A stretch of DNA of 47,636 nucleotides, taken from assembly GCA_027452265.1 (NCBI GenBank), contig DAIDGR010000057.1, positions 1-47,636 of the forward strand, given 5' to 3'. This document shows, piece by piece, positions 33,531 to 43,228 of the stretch. The position numbers were made by a program, and so were the translations under genes. The notes under the pieces were generated by a model that ran no database searches, had not been told where the DNA came from, and saw nothing but the letters and a program-made list of their open reading frames with translations. This DNA comes from Caulobacteraceae bacterium. Lineage in GTDB: Bacteria > Pseudomonadota > Alphaproteobacteria > Caulobacterales > Caulobacteraceae. Position 1 is the first letter of the stretch. Each line of letters opens with the position of its first letter.

Positions 33531-34613
33531 TCAGGATTCGGGGCGCATCATCCGGTTCACATGGCCCATCTTTCGGCCCGGCCGGGCTTCTGACTTCCCA
33601 TAGAGCCAGACCCGGGTCTCGGGCTCGGCCGCATAGCGGGGCCAGGCTCGCACCTCCTCGCCCAGGAGATTGATCATCTCGACCCCGCGGCTCGCCCGGG
33701 TAGGGCCGAGCGGCCAGCCGCAGACGGCGCGAATGTGCTGTTCGAACTGGTCCACCTCGCAGCCGTCGAGCGTCCAGTGGCCGGTATTGTGCACGCGCGG
33801 GGCGAACTCATTGAGGAGCAGCTTGCCGTCGTCGCGCTCGAACAGCTCGATGCCCATCACCCCCACATAGTCCAGGGCGGTCAGCAGGCTGACGGCCATC
33901 CGCTCGGCCTCCGGCAGGGCCTTGTCGGCGCCGCGCGCCGGCGCCGTCGTTCGCCGCAGGATGCCGTTCTCATGATGGCTTTCGGTCAGGGGATAGAGGG
34001 CGATCTCTCCACTCCGGCCCCGCGCCGCGATGATCGCCAGTTCGCGGCGAAAATCGGCCGGCGCCTCGGCGATGGCGGGCCGCTCGCCGATCTCCGCGAA
34101 GGCGGCGGCGGCGTCCTCTGGACGTCGCACCCAGACCTGTCCCTTGCCGTCATAGCCGCCGCGTCGCGTCTTCAGGAGCAGCGGCGCGCCCATGCGAGCC
34201 AGCGCCGCGTTCAGATCGGCGACCGTGTCCACCGCCGAGAACGCCACTGTGGCGATGCCCGCGGCGTTGGCGAAGCGCTTCTCCTCAAGCCGGTCCTGGG
34301 ACACCGCCAGGGCCTGGGCGGCGGGAGCGACGGCGACCCCCTTTTTCATCAGGTGCGCGACCGCGGCGGCGGGGACGTTCTCGAATTCGAAGGTGACCAC
34401 CGCGCAGGTCCGCGCCATCTCGTCGAGAGCGGCGGGGTCTTCATAGTCCGCCTGCAGGGTCCGGGCCGAGACCCGCCCGGCCGGCGCGTTGGCCTCGGGC
34501 GTCAGAATGGTCACGTCGAAGCCCAGTCGCGCGGCGGCGAGGGACAGCATGCGGCCGAGCTGGCCGCCGCCGAGAATGCCGATCATCGCGCCCGGCGCCA
34601 GGGGAAACGTCAC
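33531..34613 (-). CDS. purK: N5-carboxyaminoimidazole ribonucleotide synthase
   Basis: 360 residues from GTG 34613, which overlaps the purE stop as GTGA. ATP-grasp enzyme of purine synthesis, carboxylating AIR with bicarbonate and ATP. Family motifs: [52 protein letters not shown] (NEFAPR seen as LNEFAPR) and the end region GHVNRM. Length is normal. Works with PurE encoded just upstream. Confidence 0.96.
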   Translation of the reverse strand: MTFPLAPGAMIGILGGGQLGRMLSLAAARLGFDVTILTPEANAPAGRVSARTLQADYEDPAALDEMARTCAVVTFEFENVPAAAVAHLMKKGVAVAPAAQALAVSQDRLEEKRFANAAGIATVAFSAVDTVADLNAALARMGAPLLLKTRRGGYDGKGQVWVRRPEDAAAAFAEIGERPAIAEAPADFRRELAIIAARGRSGEIALYPLTESHHENGILRRTTAPARGADKALPEAERMAVSLLTALDYVGVMGIELFERDDGKLLLNEFAPRVHNTGHWTLDGCEVDQFEQHIRAVCGWPLGPTRASRGVEMINLLGEEVRAWPRYAAEPETRVWLYGKSEARPGRKMGHVNRMMRPES

Positions 34614-35101
34614 GCGTCCTCCACCGTCTCGGGCACCGACTCGGTCAGGGCGCGGCTCTGAGCCGCGAGGCGCTCAGCCAGGGCGGGATCCGCCAGGGCC
34701 AGGATGCGCGCGGCCAGAATGCCGGCGTTTCGGGCGCCCGCGGCGCCGATCGCCAGGGTCCCCACCGGGACGCCGCTGGGCATCTGCACGATCGACAACA
34801 GCGAGTCGAGGCCGGCCAGGGCCTTCGACTCCACCGGTACGCCAAGCACCGGCAGATCGGTCATGGAGGCGGTCATGCCCGGCAGGTGGGCCGCCCCGCC
34901 AGCCCCCGCAATGATGACCTGGATCCCCTGGGCCTTTGCGCCCTTGGCGAACTCGGCCATGCGATCAGGCGTGCGATGCGCCGAGACGACCCGGGTCTCA
35001 TAGGTCACGCCCAGGGCCTCGAGCGCCTCGGCGGCGCCCTTGAGGGTCGGCCAGTCGGAGCGACTGCCCATGATGATCGCCACGCGCGGCGTCTGGCTCA
35101 T
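34610..35101 (-). CDS. purE: N5-carboxyaminoimidazole ribonucleotide mutase
   Basis: 163 residues from ATG 35101. Class I PurE, which converts N5-CAIR to CAIR. Shows [32 protein letters not shown] (catalytic His region), [14 protein letters not shown], and [22 protein letters not shown] with VGTLAIG (in parts). First gene of the purE-purK operon. Confidence 0.97.
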   Translation of the reverse strand: MSQTPRVAIIMGSRSDWPTLKGAAEALEALGVTYETRVVSAHRTPDRMAEFAKGAKAQGIQVIIAGAGGAAHLPGMTASMTDLPVLGVPVESKALAGLDSLLSIVQMPSGVPVGTLAIGAAGARNAGILAARILALADPALAERLAAQSRALTESVPETVEDA

Positions 35102-35394
35102 GCCTCGTAAGGTCCTTTTCGCGGGCGGGCCGATCAGGAAGGGGAGGGCTCAAGGCCGCTCCCCGCGACCCGGTCCAGCTTACAGGCGAGGGCTTGGGCC
35201 GGGCAATGCCATGCGCAACGGGCGTCGAAGGCTGGGCCTTTGGGCCTCCGTTTGGGGGCGTTGTGTCAGGCGGGCGGGAGTTCTAGAGCACCCCGCATTG
35301 CGTCGCCGCCGAACTTCGCGCGCGGGGAAGGACCCGTTGGCGCGACCGTGGGGCGACCAATCCATGTTGCGTGAGTGAGGGTGAGGTAAAGGCC
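35102..35394. other. Divergent upstream region between purE and mmsA
   Basis: 293 bases without a gene. It must hold the purE promoter (minus) and the mmsA-cluster promoter (plus). A weak plus-strand candidate is TTGGCGC near 35337 followed 11 bases later by GACCAATC. No clear operator, riboswitch or GANTC cluster was seen. Confidence 0.4.
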
Positions 35395-36894
35395 ATGCGT
35401 GAGATCGGCCATTTCGTGAATGGGTCCCGGGTGTCCGGCGGTCCGGGCGGCCGCTTCGGCGAGGTCTTCGATCCCAATACCGGAGCGGTTCAGGCCCACG
35501 TCGCGCTGGGTGACGTCGCCCTCGTCGAGACCGCCGTCCAGTCCGCCGCCAAGGCGCAGCGGGCCTGGGCCGAGGTCAATCCGCAGCGCCGCGCGCGGGT
35601 GATGTTTGAGTTCAAGCGCCTGGTCGAGGCGCGGATGGACGAACTGGCCGCCCTGCTCTCCGCGGAGCACGGCAAGGTGATCGCCGACTCACGCGGCGAC
35701 GTTCAGCGCGGCCTGGAAGTGATCGAGTTCGCCTGCGGCATCCCCCATGCCCTGAAGGGTGAATATACCGAGGGCGCCGGCCCGGGGATCGATGTCTATT
35801 CCATGCGCCAGCCCCTGGGGGTCTGCGCCGGGATCACGCCGTTCAACTTCCCGGCCATGATCCCCATGTGGATGTTCGGCATCGCCATCGCCTGCGGCAA
35901 CAGCTTCATCCTCAAGCCCTCGGAAAAGGACCCCAGCGTGCCCCTGCGTCTGGGCGAGCTGATGCTTGAGGCGGGCGCCCCGGCAGGCGTGCTCAATGTC
36001 GTGCAGGGTGACAAGGCGGTGGTGGACGCGCTCCTGACCCATCCCCTGGTCCGGGCGGTGAGCTTTGTCGGGTCCTCCGACATCGCCCATTACGTCTATC
36101 GGACCGGCGCCGCGCACGGAAAGCGCGTTCAGGCCATGGGCGGGGCCAAGAACCATGGGGTGATCCTGCCTGACGCTGATCTCGATCAGGCGACCAAGGA
36201 CATTCTCGGCGCCGCCTACGGATCCGCGGGCGAGCGGTGCATGGCTCTTCCGGTGGTCGCTCCGGTGGGCGAGAGGACCGCTGCGGCGTTGCGGGAGCGT
36301 CTGCTTGACGGGATCGCGGGCCTCAAGGTCGGGATCTCCACCGATCCTGACGCGCAGTACGGGCCAGTGGTCACCGCCGCCCACAAGGCGCGGGTCGAGT
36401 CCTATATCGCCCAGGGCGTCGCCGAGGGCGCGGAGCTGGTGGTGGACGGGCGCAACTTCGCCCTGCAGGGCTATGAGAAGGGCTTCTTCCTCGGCCCGAC
36501 GCTGTTCGATCACGTGCGTCCGGACATGACCACGTATCAGGAGGAGATCTTCGGGCCGGTCCTGCAGATCGTGCGCGCCGACAGCTTCGAGGCGGCGCTG
36601 AACCTCGCCTCCGACCATCCCTACGGCAATGGCGTCGCCATCTATACCCGCAACGGCAAGGCGGCGCGGGACTTCGCCTCCCGGGTCGAGGTGGGCATGG
36701 TCGGGATCAATGTGCCGATCCCGGTGCCCGTGGCCTATCACACCTTCGGCGGCTGGAAGCGCAGCGCCTTTGGCGACACCAATCAGCACGGCATGGAAGG
36801 CGTGAAGTTCTACACCAAGGTCAAGACCGTGACCGCGCGGTGGCCTGAGGGTGAGGTCGAGGACTCGGCCTTCGTCATCCCCACCATGGCCTGA
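35395..36894 (+). CDS. mmsA: CoA-acylating methylmalonate-semialdehyde dehydrogenase
   Basis: 499 residues from ATG 35395, with GAGG 9 bases upstream; a GTG at 35371 is less likely. Aldehyde dehydrogenase family with the MmsA-specific features: GHFVNGSRV start, PLGVCAGITPFNFPAMIPMWMFG, GSSDIAHYVY, GGAKNHGVILPDAD and catalytic Cys282 in GSAGERCMAL (in parts). It oxidises methylmalonate or malonate semialdehyde to propionyl- or acetyl-CoA with NAD and CoA, late in valine and myo-inositol breakdown. First gene of the four-gene cluster. Confidence 0.95.
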   Translation: MREIGHFVNGSRVSGGPGGRFGEVFDPNTGAVQAHVALGDVALVETAVQSAAKAQRAWAEVNPQRRARVMFEFKRLVEARMDELAALLSAEHGKVIADSRGDVQRGLEVIEFACGIPHALKGEYTEGAGPGIDVYSMRQPLGVCAGITPFNFPAMIPMWMFGIAIACGNSFILKPSEKDPSVPLRLGELMLEAGAPAGVLNVVQGDKAVVDALLTHPLVRAVSFVGSSDIAHYVYRTGAAHGKRVQAMGGAKNHGVILPDADLDQATKDILGAAYGSAGERCMALPVVAPVGERTAAALRERLLDGIAGLKVGISTDPDAQYGPVVTAAHKARVESYIAQGVAEGAELVVDGRNFALQGYEKGFFLGPTLFDHVRPDMTTYQEEIFGPVLQIVRADSFEAALNLASDHPYGNGVAIYTRNGKAARDFASRVEVGMVGINVPIPVPVAYHTFGGWKRSAFGDTNQHGMEGVKFYTKVKTVTARWPEGEVEDSAFVIPTMA

Positions 36895-36913
36895 GCCGGA
36901 GGGAGAAACCGAC

Positions 36914-38053
36914 ATGGATTTCAACCTGAGTGACGAACAGGCGGCCATTGTCGAGACGGCCTCGGCCTTCGCCGCCGAGGCGCTTGCTCCGCATTCCGCG
37001 CGCTGGGACGAGGACAAGGTCTTCCCCGTGGAGACCCTGCGGGCGGCCGCGGCGCTCGGCCTGGCTGGCATCTATGTGCGTGAGGATGTGGGCGGCTCGG
37101 CGCTGGGACGGCTGGAGGCGGCCCTGATCTTCGAGGCGCTGAGCCACGGCGATGTCTCCACCGCCGCCTTTCTGTCGATCCACAACATGGCGTCCTGGAT
37201 GATCGACCGGTTCGGGTCTGAAGCGACCCGTCGCGCCTATCTGCCGCGCCTGACGACCATGGAGCTGATCGCCTCCTACTGCCTGACCGAGCCATCTTCG
37301 GGCTCCGACGCCGCCGCGCTTCGCACCACGGCGCGCCGCGAGGGCGAGACTTATGTGCTCGATGGCTCCAAGGCTTTCATCTCCGGCGCCGGCGTCTCGG
37401 ACGTCTACGTGGTCATGGCGCGCACCGGCGGGGAGGGCCCGCGCGGCGTATCGGCCCTGATCGTCGAAAAGGGCATGCCGGGTCTGAGCTTCGGCGCCCC
37501 GGAGCGGAAGATGGGCTGGTCCAGCCAGCCCACGGCGATGGTCCATTTCGACGGCGTCCGGGTCCCCGCCGCCAACCGGCTGGGCGAGGAGGGGCAGGGC
37601 TTTCGGATGGCCATGATGGGGCTCGACGGCGGGCGCCTGAACATCGCCGCCTGCTCGCTCGGCGGCGCCGCCTTCGCCCTGGAGACGGCCCAGGCCTATC
37701 TGGGGACCCGGCGTCAGTTCGGCCGGCCCCTGGCGGATTTCCAGGCCTTGCAGTTCCGCCTGGCCGACATGGCGACCGATCTGGAGGCGGCGCGGCTGAT
37801 GGTCCGACGCGGCGCCTGCGCGCTGGATGCGAACGATCCGGCCGCCACCAAGCTCTGCGCCATGGCCAAGCGGTTCGCCACCGACGCCGGCTTCAAGATC
37901 GCCAATGACGCCCTGCAGCTGCACGGGGGATACGGCTATCTGAAGGACTATCCCCTGGAGCGGATCGTGCGCGACCTGCGCGTCCACCAGATCCTTGAAG
38001 GCGCCAATGAGATCATGCGCGTGATCATCGCCCGCGAGCTGCTGCGGTCATGA
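36914..38053 (+). CDS. Acyl-CoA dehydrogenase, probable isobutyryl-CoA dehydrogenase
   Basis: 379 residues from ATG 36914, 19 bases after mmsA, after GGAGGGAG. FAD-dependent acyl-CoA dehydrogenase: FNLSDEQAAIVETA start, CLTEPSSGSDAAALRT (flavin contact), RQFGRPLADFQ, LHGGYGYLKDYPLERIVRD and the catalytic Glu in QILEGANEIMR (in parts). Next to MmsA and a 3-hydroxyisobutyryl-CoA hydrolase it most likely oxidises isobutyryl-CoA to methacrylyl-CoA. Confidence 0.92.
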   Translation: MDFNLSDEQAAIVETASAFAAEALAPHSARWDEDKVFPVETLRAAAALGLAGIYVREDVGGSALGRLEAALIFEALSHGDVSTAAFLSIHNMASWMIDRFGSEATRRAYLPRLTTMELIASYCLTEPSSGSDAAALRTTARREGETYVLDGSKAFISGAGVSDVYVVMARTGGEGPRGVSALIVEKGMPGLSFGAPERKMGWSSQPTAMVHFDGVRVPAANRLGEEGQGFRMAMMGLDGGRLNIAACSLGGAAFALETAQAYLGTRRQFGRPLADFQALQFRLADMATDLEAARLMVRRGACALDANDPAATKLCAMAKRFATDAGFKIANDALQLHGGYGYLKDYPLERIVRDLRVHQILEGANEIMRVIIARELLRS

Positions 38054-39108
38054 CCGAGGAGGTTGTCTGTCGCGTTGAAGGCCGCGTCGGGCGGATCACC
38101 CTCAACCGGCCTGGGGCCCTGCACGCCCTGACCACCGGCATGGTCGACGCCATGACCGCGGCCCTGCTCGCATGGAGGGCGGACCCGTCCGTTCTGGCGG
38201 TTCTGATCGATCATGCCGGTGAGCGCGGCTTCTGCGCCGGCGGCGACATCCGTTTCCTCGCCAGGAGCGCGGCCGAGGGCGGGGAGGAGGCCTGCGCCTT
38301 CTTCTATCGCGAGTACCAGCTCAACCATCTTCTGATGGTCTATCCCAAGCCGCGCGTCGCGATCATGGACGGTGTGACCATGGGCGGCGGGGTCGGCCTC
38401 GCCCTGCCGGCGACCTGGCGTATCGCCACCGAGCGCACGCGCCTGGCCATGCCCGAGACCTCGATTGGCCTGTTTCCCGATGTCGGCGGAGGCTGGCACC
38501 TGTCGCGCCTGCCCGGACGCACAGGCGTATGGCTTGCCCTGACCGGCGCCCGCCTGGCGGCATCCGATTGCCTGGCCCTGGGTCTCGCCACGCATCATGT
38601 TCCGAGCCAGGACCTGGAGGCCCTGAAGGCTGAGATCTGCGCCCGGCCGGACGATCTGGCCGCGATCCTGGCGCGGCGCCACACGGAGCCGCCGGGCCCC
38701 GCCCCAATCAGCGCCCTGCGACCTGAGATCGACCGACTTTACGGCGGGCGCACTCTGGAGGCCATCCGCGCCGCGCTGGCGGCGGACCGCGGCGAATTTG
38801 CCCGGGCCGAACTGGCCCTCCTCGACGTGCGCTCGCCGCTCAGTCTGAAGACGGCCCTGCGCCAGGTGGACGAGGGCGCGACGATGGCGAGTTTCGCCGA
38901 CGAGATGCGCCAGGAAATGCGCATTGGCGCCCGCATCGTCATGTCGCACGACTTTTCCGAGGGGGTGCGCGCGGTGATCCTGGACAAGGACAACGCCCCC
39001 CGCTGGTCGCCCGCGACGCCCGAGGCGGTCGACGCCGCCATGCTCGACGCCGTCTTCGCCCCCCTGCCGCCAGACCGCGAATGGACCCCGCTTCCGGCTC
39101 TGGACTGA
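38050..39108 (+). CDS. 3-Hydroxyisobutyryl-CoA hydrolase (crotonase superfamily)
   Basis: 352 residues; its ATG overlaps the previous stop (ATGA). Crotonase fold with the longer C-terminus typical of HIBCH: RITLNRPGALHALT, GFCAGGDIRFL, MGGGVGLALPATWRIATERTRLAMPETSIGLFPDVGG (in parts), with the HIBCH-type catalytic Glu/Asp pair in PETSIGLFPD. It releases free 3-hydroxyisobutyrate from its CoA ester in valine breakdown. Confidence 0.92.
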   Translation: MTEEVVCRVEGRVGRITLNRPGALHALTTGMVDAMTAALLAWRADPSVLAVLIDHAGERGFCAGGDIRFLARSAAEGGEEACAFFYREYQLNHLLMVYPKPRVAIMDGVTMGGGVGLALPATWRIATERTRLAMPETSIGLFPDVGGGWHLSRLPGRTGVWLALTGARLAASDCLALGLATHHVPSQDLEALKAEICARPDDLAAILARRHTEPPGPAPISALRPEIDRLYGGRTLEAIRAALAADRGEFARAELALLDVRSPLSLKTALRQVDEGATMASFADEMRQEMRIGARIVMSHDFSEGVRAVILDKDNAPRWSPATPEAVDAAMLDAVFAPLPPDREWTPLPALD

Positions 39109-39133
39109 GTGATCGCCCTTCGGAGACCCGACC

Positions 39134-39910
39134 ATGCCTTACGAAACCCTGTTGGTGGAGACCGCCGAGGCGGTCACCCTGATCCGGCTCAACCGGCCAG
39201 CCGCGCTGAACGCGCTCAATGGCCAGCTGATGGACGAACTCACCGCCGCCCTCGACGCCGCCGAAGCGGACGCCGCCGTGCGCTGCATCGTCATCACCGG
39301 GTCCGACCGCGCCTTCGCCGCCGGCGCCGACATCAAGGAAATGGCGGAGAAGTCCTATGCCGACGTCTATGGCGAGGACTTCATCACCCGAAACTGGGAG
39401 CGGGTCACCCGCTGCCGCAAGCCGGTGATCGCCGCGGTGGCGGGCTATGCGCTCGGCGGAGGCTGCGAGCTTGCCATGATGTGCGACTTCATCATCGCCG
39501 CCGATAATGCCCGCTTCGGCCAGCCGGAAATCAATCTGGCGGTTTCACCGGGCGCGGGGGGGACGCAGCGCCTGACCCGCTTCGTCGGCAAGTCCAAGGC
39601 CATGGACATGGTGCTGACCGCCCGGATGATGGATGCGGCCGAGGCCGAGCAGTGCGGCCTGGTGAGCCGGGTCACGCCCTTGGCCGAGCTTCTGCCCACG
39701 GCCATGGACACCGCCCGGAAGATCGCCGCCTTGTCGCCCAACGCGGTCATGCTGACCAAGGAAATGGTCAACGCCGCCTACGAGACGCCCCTGTCGCAGG
39801 GCGTAAAGCTCGAGCGGCGCCTGTTCCACTCGCTGTTCGCCTTCGAGGACAAGACCGAGGGTATGGCGGCCTTCATCGAAAAGCGGCCGGCGAAGTTCAC
39901 CGGCCGCTGA
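39134..39910 (+). CDS. Enoyl-CoA hydratase
   Basis: 258 residues from ATG 39134. Typical short crotonase with both catalytic glutamates: one in [11 protein letters not shown] and one in [20 protein letters not shown] (in parts). In this cluster it should hydrate methacrylyl-CoA to 3-hydroxyisobutyryl-CoA, though the family is promiscuous. Last gene of the cluster; the 3-hydroxyisobutyrate dehydrogenase (MmsB) that would complete the path is not in the window. Confidence 0.93.
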   Translation: MPYETLLVETAEAVTLIRLNRPAALNALNGQLMDELTAALDAAEADAAVRCIVITGSDRAFAAGADIKEMAEKSYADVYGEDFITRNWERVTRCRKPVIAAVAGYALGGGCELAMMCDFIIAADNARFGQPEINLAVSPGAGGTQRLTRFVGKSKAMDMVLTARMMDAAEAEQCGLVSRVTPLAELLPTAMDTARKIAALSPNAVMLTKEMVNAAYETPLSQGVKLERRLFHSLFAFEDKTEGMAAFIEKRPAKFTGR

Positions 39911-39928
39911 TCGTCGCCGCAGCTCTCG

Positions 39929-39946
39929 CCCGGGGCTTAGCCCGGG
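39929..39946. terminator. Hairpin between the convergent hydratase and SYLF genes
   Basis: CCCGGG (39929-39934) and CCCGGG (39941-39946) can fold as a stem whose loop contains the TAA stop of the SYLF gene. It may act as a two-way terminator, but there is no T-run. Confidence 0.3.
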
Positions 39947-40518
39947 TGGATCGGGGTGATCTTCGTGCCCTGAAGGGTCAGGTCGGCCATCAGCCCCTTG
40001 CCGTTGAAGGGGAAGGCATAGACGTCGTGGGTCAGGGTTGTGGTGTCGGCGTCGGCGCCCGCACTGGCGTTGATCACCACGACGCTCGGCCCCGTGCCCA
40101 CCGCAAATCCGGCGGAGCGGTGAAGATAGGCGAGGGAGTTCGGCGTCATGAAAAACAGGGCGTAGGAGAAGTCCTGGCCGCCGATTTGCAGGCCCCAGGA
40201 CCCGCCGCTCAGATTGTAGAAGCCCATCGGCGCGCCCCCCCGGCTGAGCAGAACGCCGTTGCCGGTTTCCCCGCCGAATACGAAGCCGGCCTTGAGGATC
40301 GAGGGGAAGATCAGGACCGCGCGGCAATGATCGTAGAACAGACGTGCGCGGTGATCTTCCTGGAGCAGAAGGCGAAGGTCCGTGCGCCCGCGCATGGTCA
40401 GGCGCGAGCGCGTGTCGGCCAGGGCCGGGGCCACGGCCAACGGGCTTGCCGCGGCGACGAGGCCCAGAGCGCTCGCCTGCAAGGCGCCAAGCCCCAGGGA
40501 TCTACGGGTCAGGTCCAT
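39937..40518 (-). CDS. Exported SYLF (YSC84)-domain lipid-binding protein
   Basis: 193 residues from ATG 40518, which has AGGAG at a good distance; the frame extends upstream to 40623 but that part is not needed. The start MDLTRRSLGLGALQASALG looks like a twin-arginine-type or Sec signal ending ALA-DT. The SYLF/Ysc84 domain follows (ARLFYDHCRAVLIFPSILKAGFVFGGETGNGVLLSR, GSWGLQIGGQDFSYALFFM in parts). SYLF domains bind phosphoinositides or anionic lipids. Sits 101 bases downstream of the Mur-ligase-like gene on the same strand. Confidence 0.88.
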   Translation of the reverse strand: MDLTRRSLGLGALQASALGLVAAASPLAVAPALADTRSRLTMRGRTDLRLLLQEDHRARLFYDHCRAVLIFPSILKAGFVFGGETGNGVLLSRGGAPMGFYNLSGGSWGLQIGGQDFSYALFFMTPNSLAYLHRSAGFAVGTGPSVVVINASAGADADTTTLTHDVYAFPFNGKGLMADLTLQGTKITPIHPG

Positions 40519-40619
40519 CGAGTGATCTCCTAAAATGCAGTCTCTGACAGCGGCGCAGACAGCGCGCCCGCCTCCCCGTCCATGATTGAGAACGCAGCCA
40601 AGCTTACCACGTTCCCACA

Positions 40620-42059
40620 TCAATCCACGCCAAAGCGGGCGTCCATATAGGCCGGCAGGCGCGCGGGCAGGCCCGCCAGGGGCCCTGAGGAGAGCAGCAA
40701 CAGGACTTCATCTCCGGTCAGGCGGCCCTCGAGATCGGCCAGGACGGCGTCGGCGTCGGCCATGGCCTCGACCCGCACCCCGGCTCCGCGCGTGGCCATA
40801 AGGATGTCGTCGGCGCTGAGCTGGTCGTGGCTCTGCGCCCCGTGGACGGGAGGCGGAAGGAGCAGCACGCGGTCCACCCCGTCAAAGACACGGGCGTACC
40901 AGGCCAGGGCTTCGCGATTGCGCCAGCTGAAGGTGTGCGGCTCGAAGATCACGATCAGGGGGCGGTCGGGGAAGTGCAGCCGCACGGCTTCGATCGCTGA
41001 CCGCGCCTTTTCGTAGGAGGAGCCAAAGCCCTCATAGACGGGCGCGCGGGAGCGCAAGGTCTTGCGGTCGAGGCGGCGCTCCAGCCCGCGAAAGCCCACG
41101 GCCGCCGCCGGCAGGTCCTCGGGTCGCACCCAGCCCCGCTCGAGCAGGAGGGCGCAGGCCCCCACAAGATTTTCGATATTGTGCAGGCCAAGCTGCTGGG
41201 TGGCCAAGGGGATCCGGGCGCCGGATGGGGTCACCAGATCAAAGCGGGTGATCTCGCCAATGGCGATGCGTTCGGCCCCGTACCCTTCGCCAGGGCCGGC
41301 TCCGTACCAGACAACCGGCAAGCCCCGCGCCAGGCGTTCTTCGGCGAGGCGGGCGATAACGGGATAGCCGCGCGCCGCCACCAGCAGGCCGTCGGCGGGG
41401 ACCTGGGCGACCAGCGCCTCGAACGGAGCCTCGTAGGCGGACATGGTCGGATAGACATTGACGTGATCGTGCACGATCGAGGTCAGGATGACGTCGCGCG
41501 GGTGATAGAGGGCGAACTTCGGCCGGCGATCCTCGGGGCTGATGATGTACTCATCGCCCTCCAGAAAGATCTCTTCCGCCGCGCCGGAATGGCCCGAGGC
41601 GGGCAGGTCGAGCGGGGCGGCGCCGATGAAATAGCCGGGATCCCGCCCACCCGCGCGGGCGAGGTGAGCGCAGAGCGCGGTTACCGTGGATTTGCCAAAG
41701 CTGCCCGCCACGACCACGACATGGCGCTCGCGGGTGTGCTGGCCCAGATAGTGCGGAAACCCCATGGCCGGGACGCCGCGCCGCGCGATTTCCGCGCGTT
41801 CGGGGTTGTGCGCCAGGTCGAGCTTGGCGCTCGACCCGATGATGGCGAGGTCGAGGTTCCGCGGCACGGCCTGGGCGTCGAATCCGTCGCGCCAGGGGAT
41901 GCCCAGACGATCCAGATAGGTGGTGATGGGCGGAAAGACGTCCTTGTCCGAGCCGCTGACCCGCCAGCCCTCCGACTTCAAAAGCGAGGCCAGGGCGCTC
42001 ATCCCCGCCCCGGCGATCCCGAGAAAATAGGCCTGTCCTGGAGGGCGGCGGTCACGCAT
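40620..42059 (-). CDS. Divergent Mur ligase-like protein (Mpl-related)
   Basis: 479 residues from ATG 42059. Three-domain Mur ligase: N-terminal Rossmann domain ([24 protein letters not shown]), central ATPase (P-loop AGSFGKST at 118-125 instead of GTHGKT(T); EGDEY at 167-171), GLHNIENL (291-298), C-terminal domain. The layout follows Mpl, the ligase that recycles the murein tripeptide onto UDP-MurNAc. However the Mur signature DDFAHHP is replaced by EGFGSSYEK (343-351) and RRLE by RRLD. Substrate may differ from Mpl. No clear ribosome site; divergent from the LLM gene. Confidence 0.8.
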   Translation of the reverse strand: MRDRRPPGQAYFLGIAGAGMSALASLLKSEGWRVSGSDKDVFPPITTYLDRLGIPWRDGFDAQAVPRNLDLAIIGSSAKLDLAHNPERAEIARRGVPAMGFPHYLGQHTRERHVVVVAGSFGKSTVTALCAHLARAGGRDPGYFIGAAPLDLPASGHSGAAEEIFLEGDEYIISPEDRRPKFALYHPRDVILTSIVHDHVNVYPTMSAYEAPFEALVAQVPADGLLVAARGYPVIARLAEERLARGLPVVWYGAGPGEGYGAERIAIGEITRFDLVTPSGARIPLATQQLGLHNIENLVGACALLLERGWVRPEDLPAAAVGFRGLERRLDRKTLRSRAPVYEGFGSSYEKARSAIEAVRLHFPDRPLIVIFEPHTFSWRNREALAWYARVFDGVDRVLLLPPPVHGAQSHDQLSADDILMATRGAGVRVEAMADADAVLADLEGRLTGDEVLLLLSSGPLAGLPARLPAYMDARFGVD

Positions 42060-42127
42060 GGGTCAGGGCCCTGCATACAGCGCTTCGCCGTCTCAGCCAG
42101 CCCTGGCTTTCAGATCGAAGCCCGGGC

Positions 42128-42135
42128 CTTATATC
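42128..42135 (+). promoter_or_regulatory. Candidate -10 for a leaderless LLM-oxidoreductase transcript
   Basis: CTTATATC (42128-42135) resembles GCTANAWC and ends 6 bases before the ATG at 42142. Transcription would then begin at or next to the A of the start codon. No ribosome-binding site precedes the ATG, which fits a leaderless mRNA, common in Caulobacter. Confidence 0.4.
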
Positions 42136-42141
42136 CGACCC

Positions 42142-43152
42142 ATGGCTTCCCTTTCGCTTCTCGACCTCGCCCCGATCGTCCAGGGCGGCGACGCCGCGGG
42201 CGCCTTCGCCGCCAGCCTGGCCCTGGCGCGCAAGGCCGAGGCGCTCGGCTTCCATCGCTATTGGATGGCGGAGCACCACAACATGCCTGGCGTCGCCAGC
42301 GCGGCGACGGCGGTGGCGCTCGCCCATGTGGCCGCGGGCACCCGCACGATCCGCATCGGGTCCGGCGGGGTCATGCTGCCCAACCACGCCCCCCTGATCA
42401 TCGCCGAACAGTTTGGAACCCTGGCCGCGCTGCACCCCGGCCGCGTGGACCTGGGTCTGGGCCGCGCGCCGGGAACCGACCCCTTCACCGCCCAGGCCCT
42501 TCGGCGACGGCGAGAGGGCGACGCGGATCGCTTCCCCGAGGATTTGGTGGAGCTGTTGCACTACCTGCAGCCGGCCGGTCCGAATCAGGCAGTGCGCGCC
42601 ATCCCGGGCGCCGGAGCGGACGTCGAGGTCTGGATTCTCGGTTCGAGCCTGTTCGGCGCGCAACTGGCCGCGGCCCTGGGTCTGCCCTTCGCCTTCGCCT
42701 CGCACTTCGCGCCAGCCCAGCTTGACCGGGCCCTCGCCCTGTATCGCCAGGAGTTCCAACCCTCGGTCCGCCTGGCCCGGCCTCATGTCATGGCCGCCCT
42801 GACGGTGATCGCGGCCGAAACCGATCAGGAGGCCCTGCGGATCTCCAGTTCGCTCAAACAGGCCTTCGTCGCCCTTCGGTCCGGGCGCCCTGGCCCCCTG
42901 CCTCCGCCCGTGGACGGGTTCGACGCGCAACTCGGTCCGGAGGCCAGAGCCCTGCTGGACCAGACCCTCGCCTGCGCCGTGATCGGCGGGCCGGACGCCG
43001 TGCGCCACGGCCTTGAGGGATTCGCCCGGCGCACGGGGGCGGACGAACTGATCGTATCGGTCTCGGCCTTCGATCTGGAGGCGCGCCTTCGGTCGCTGGA
43101 GATCACGGCGGCGGCCTGGCGTCTGGTGGAGTCGGGCGTCCCCACGTCCTGA
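42142..43152 (+). CDS. LLM-class flavin-dependent oxidoreductase (luciferase-like)
   Basis: 336 residues from ATG 42142; the frame is open upstream to 42058 but the family starts at LSLLDLAPI. Bacterial-luciferase-like TIM barrel: [57 protein letters not shown] (in parts). These enzymes use reduced FMN to oxidise small organic substrates; the substrate is not evident. Confidence 0.92.
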   Translation: MASLSLLDLAPIVQGGDAAGAFAASLALARKAEALGFHRYWMAEHHNMPGVASAATAVALAHVAAGTRTIRIGSGGVMLPNHAPLIIAEQFGTLAALHPGRVDLGLGRAPGTDPFTAQALRRRREGDADRFPEDLVELLHYLQPAGPNQAVRAIPGAGADVEVWILGSSLFGAQLAAALGLPFAFASHFAPAQLDRALALYRQEFQPSVRLARPHVMAALTVIAAETDQEALRISSSLKQAFVALRSGRPGPLPPPVDGFDAQLGPEARALLDQTLACAVIGGPDAVRHGLEGFARRTGADELIVSVSAFDLEARLRSLEITAAAWRLVESGVPTS

Positions 43153-43228
43153 CCTTGCGGCCCGGGGCCTGAGCCTTAAGGCCACGCTTCACGCTTCGTT
43201 CATCCCCCGCGCCGATATCTACCGCGCC

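Noticed and set aside
35689-37071. 460-codon minus-strand frame across mmsA and the acyl-CoA dehydrogenase
   Set aside because: It spans two clear plus-strand genes and has His/Gly/Arg-rich shadow composition.
40539-40563. Two CTGTC repeats upstream of the SYLF gene as a Pho box
   Set aside because: CTGTCTG and CTGTCAG are spaced 12 rather than 11 bases and the spacer is CGCC-rich, so the match is poor.
40519-40623. Longer start of the SYLF protein at 40623
   Set aside because: The extension lacks conserved sequence and would bury the signal peptide; ATG 40518 has AGGAG.
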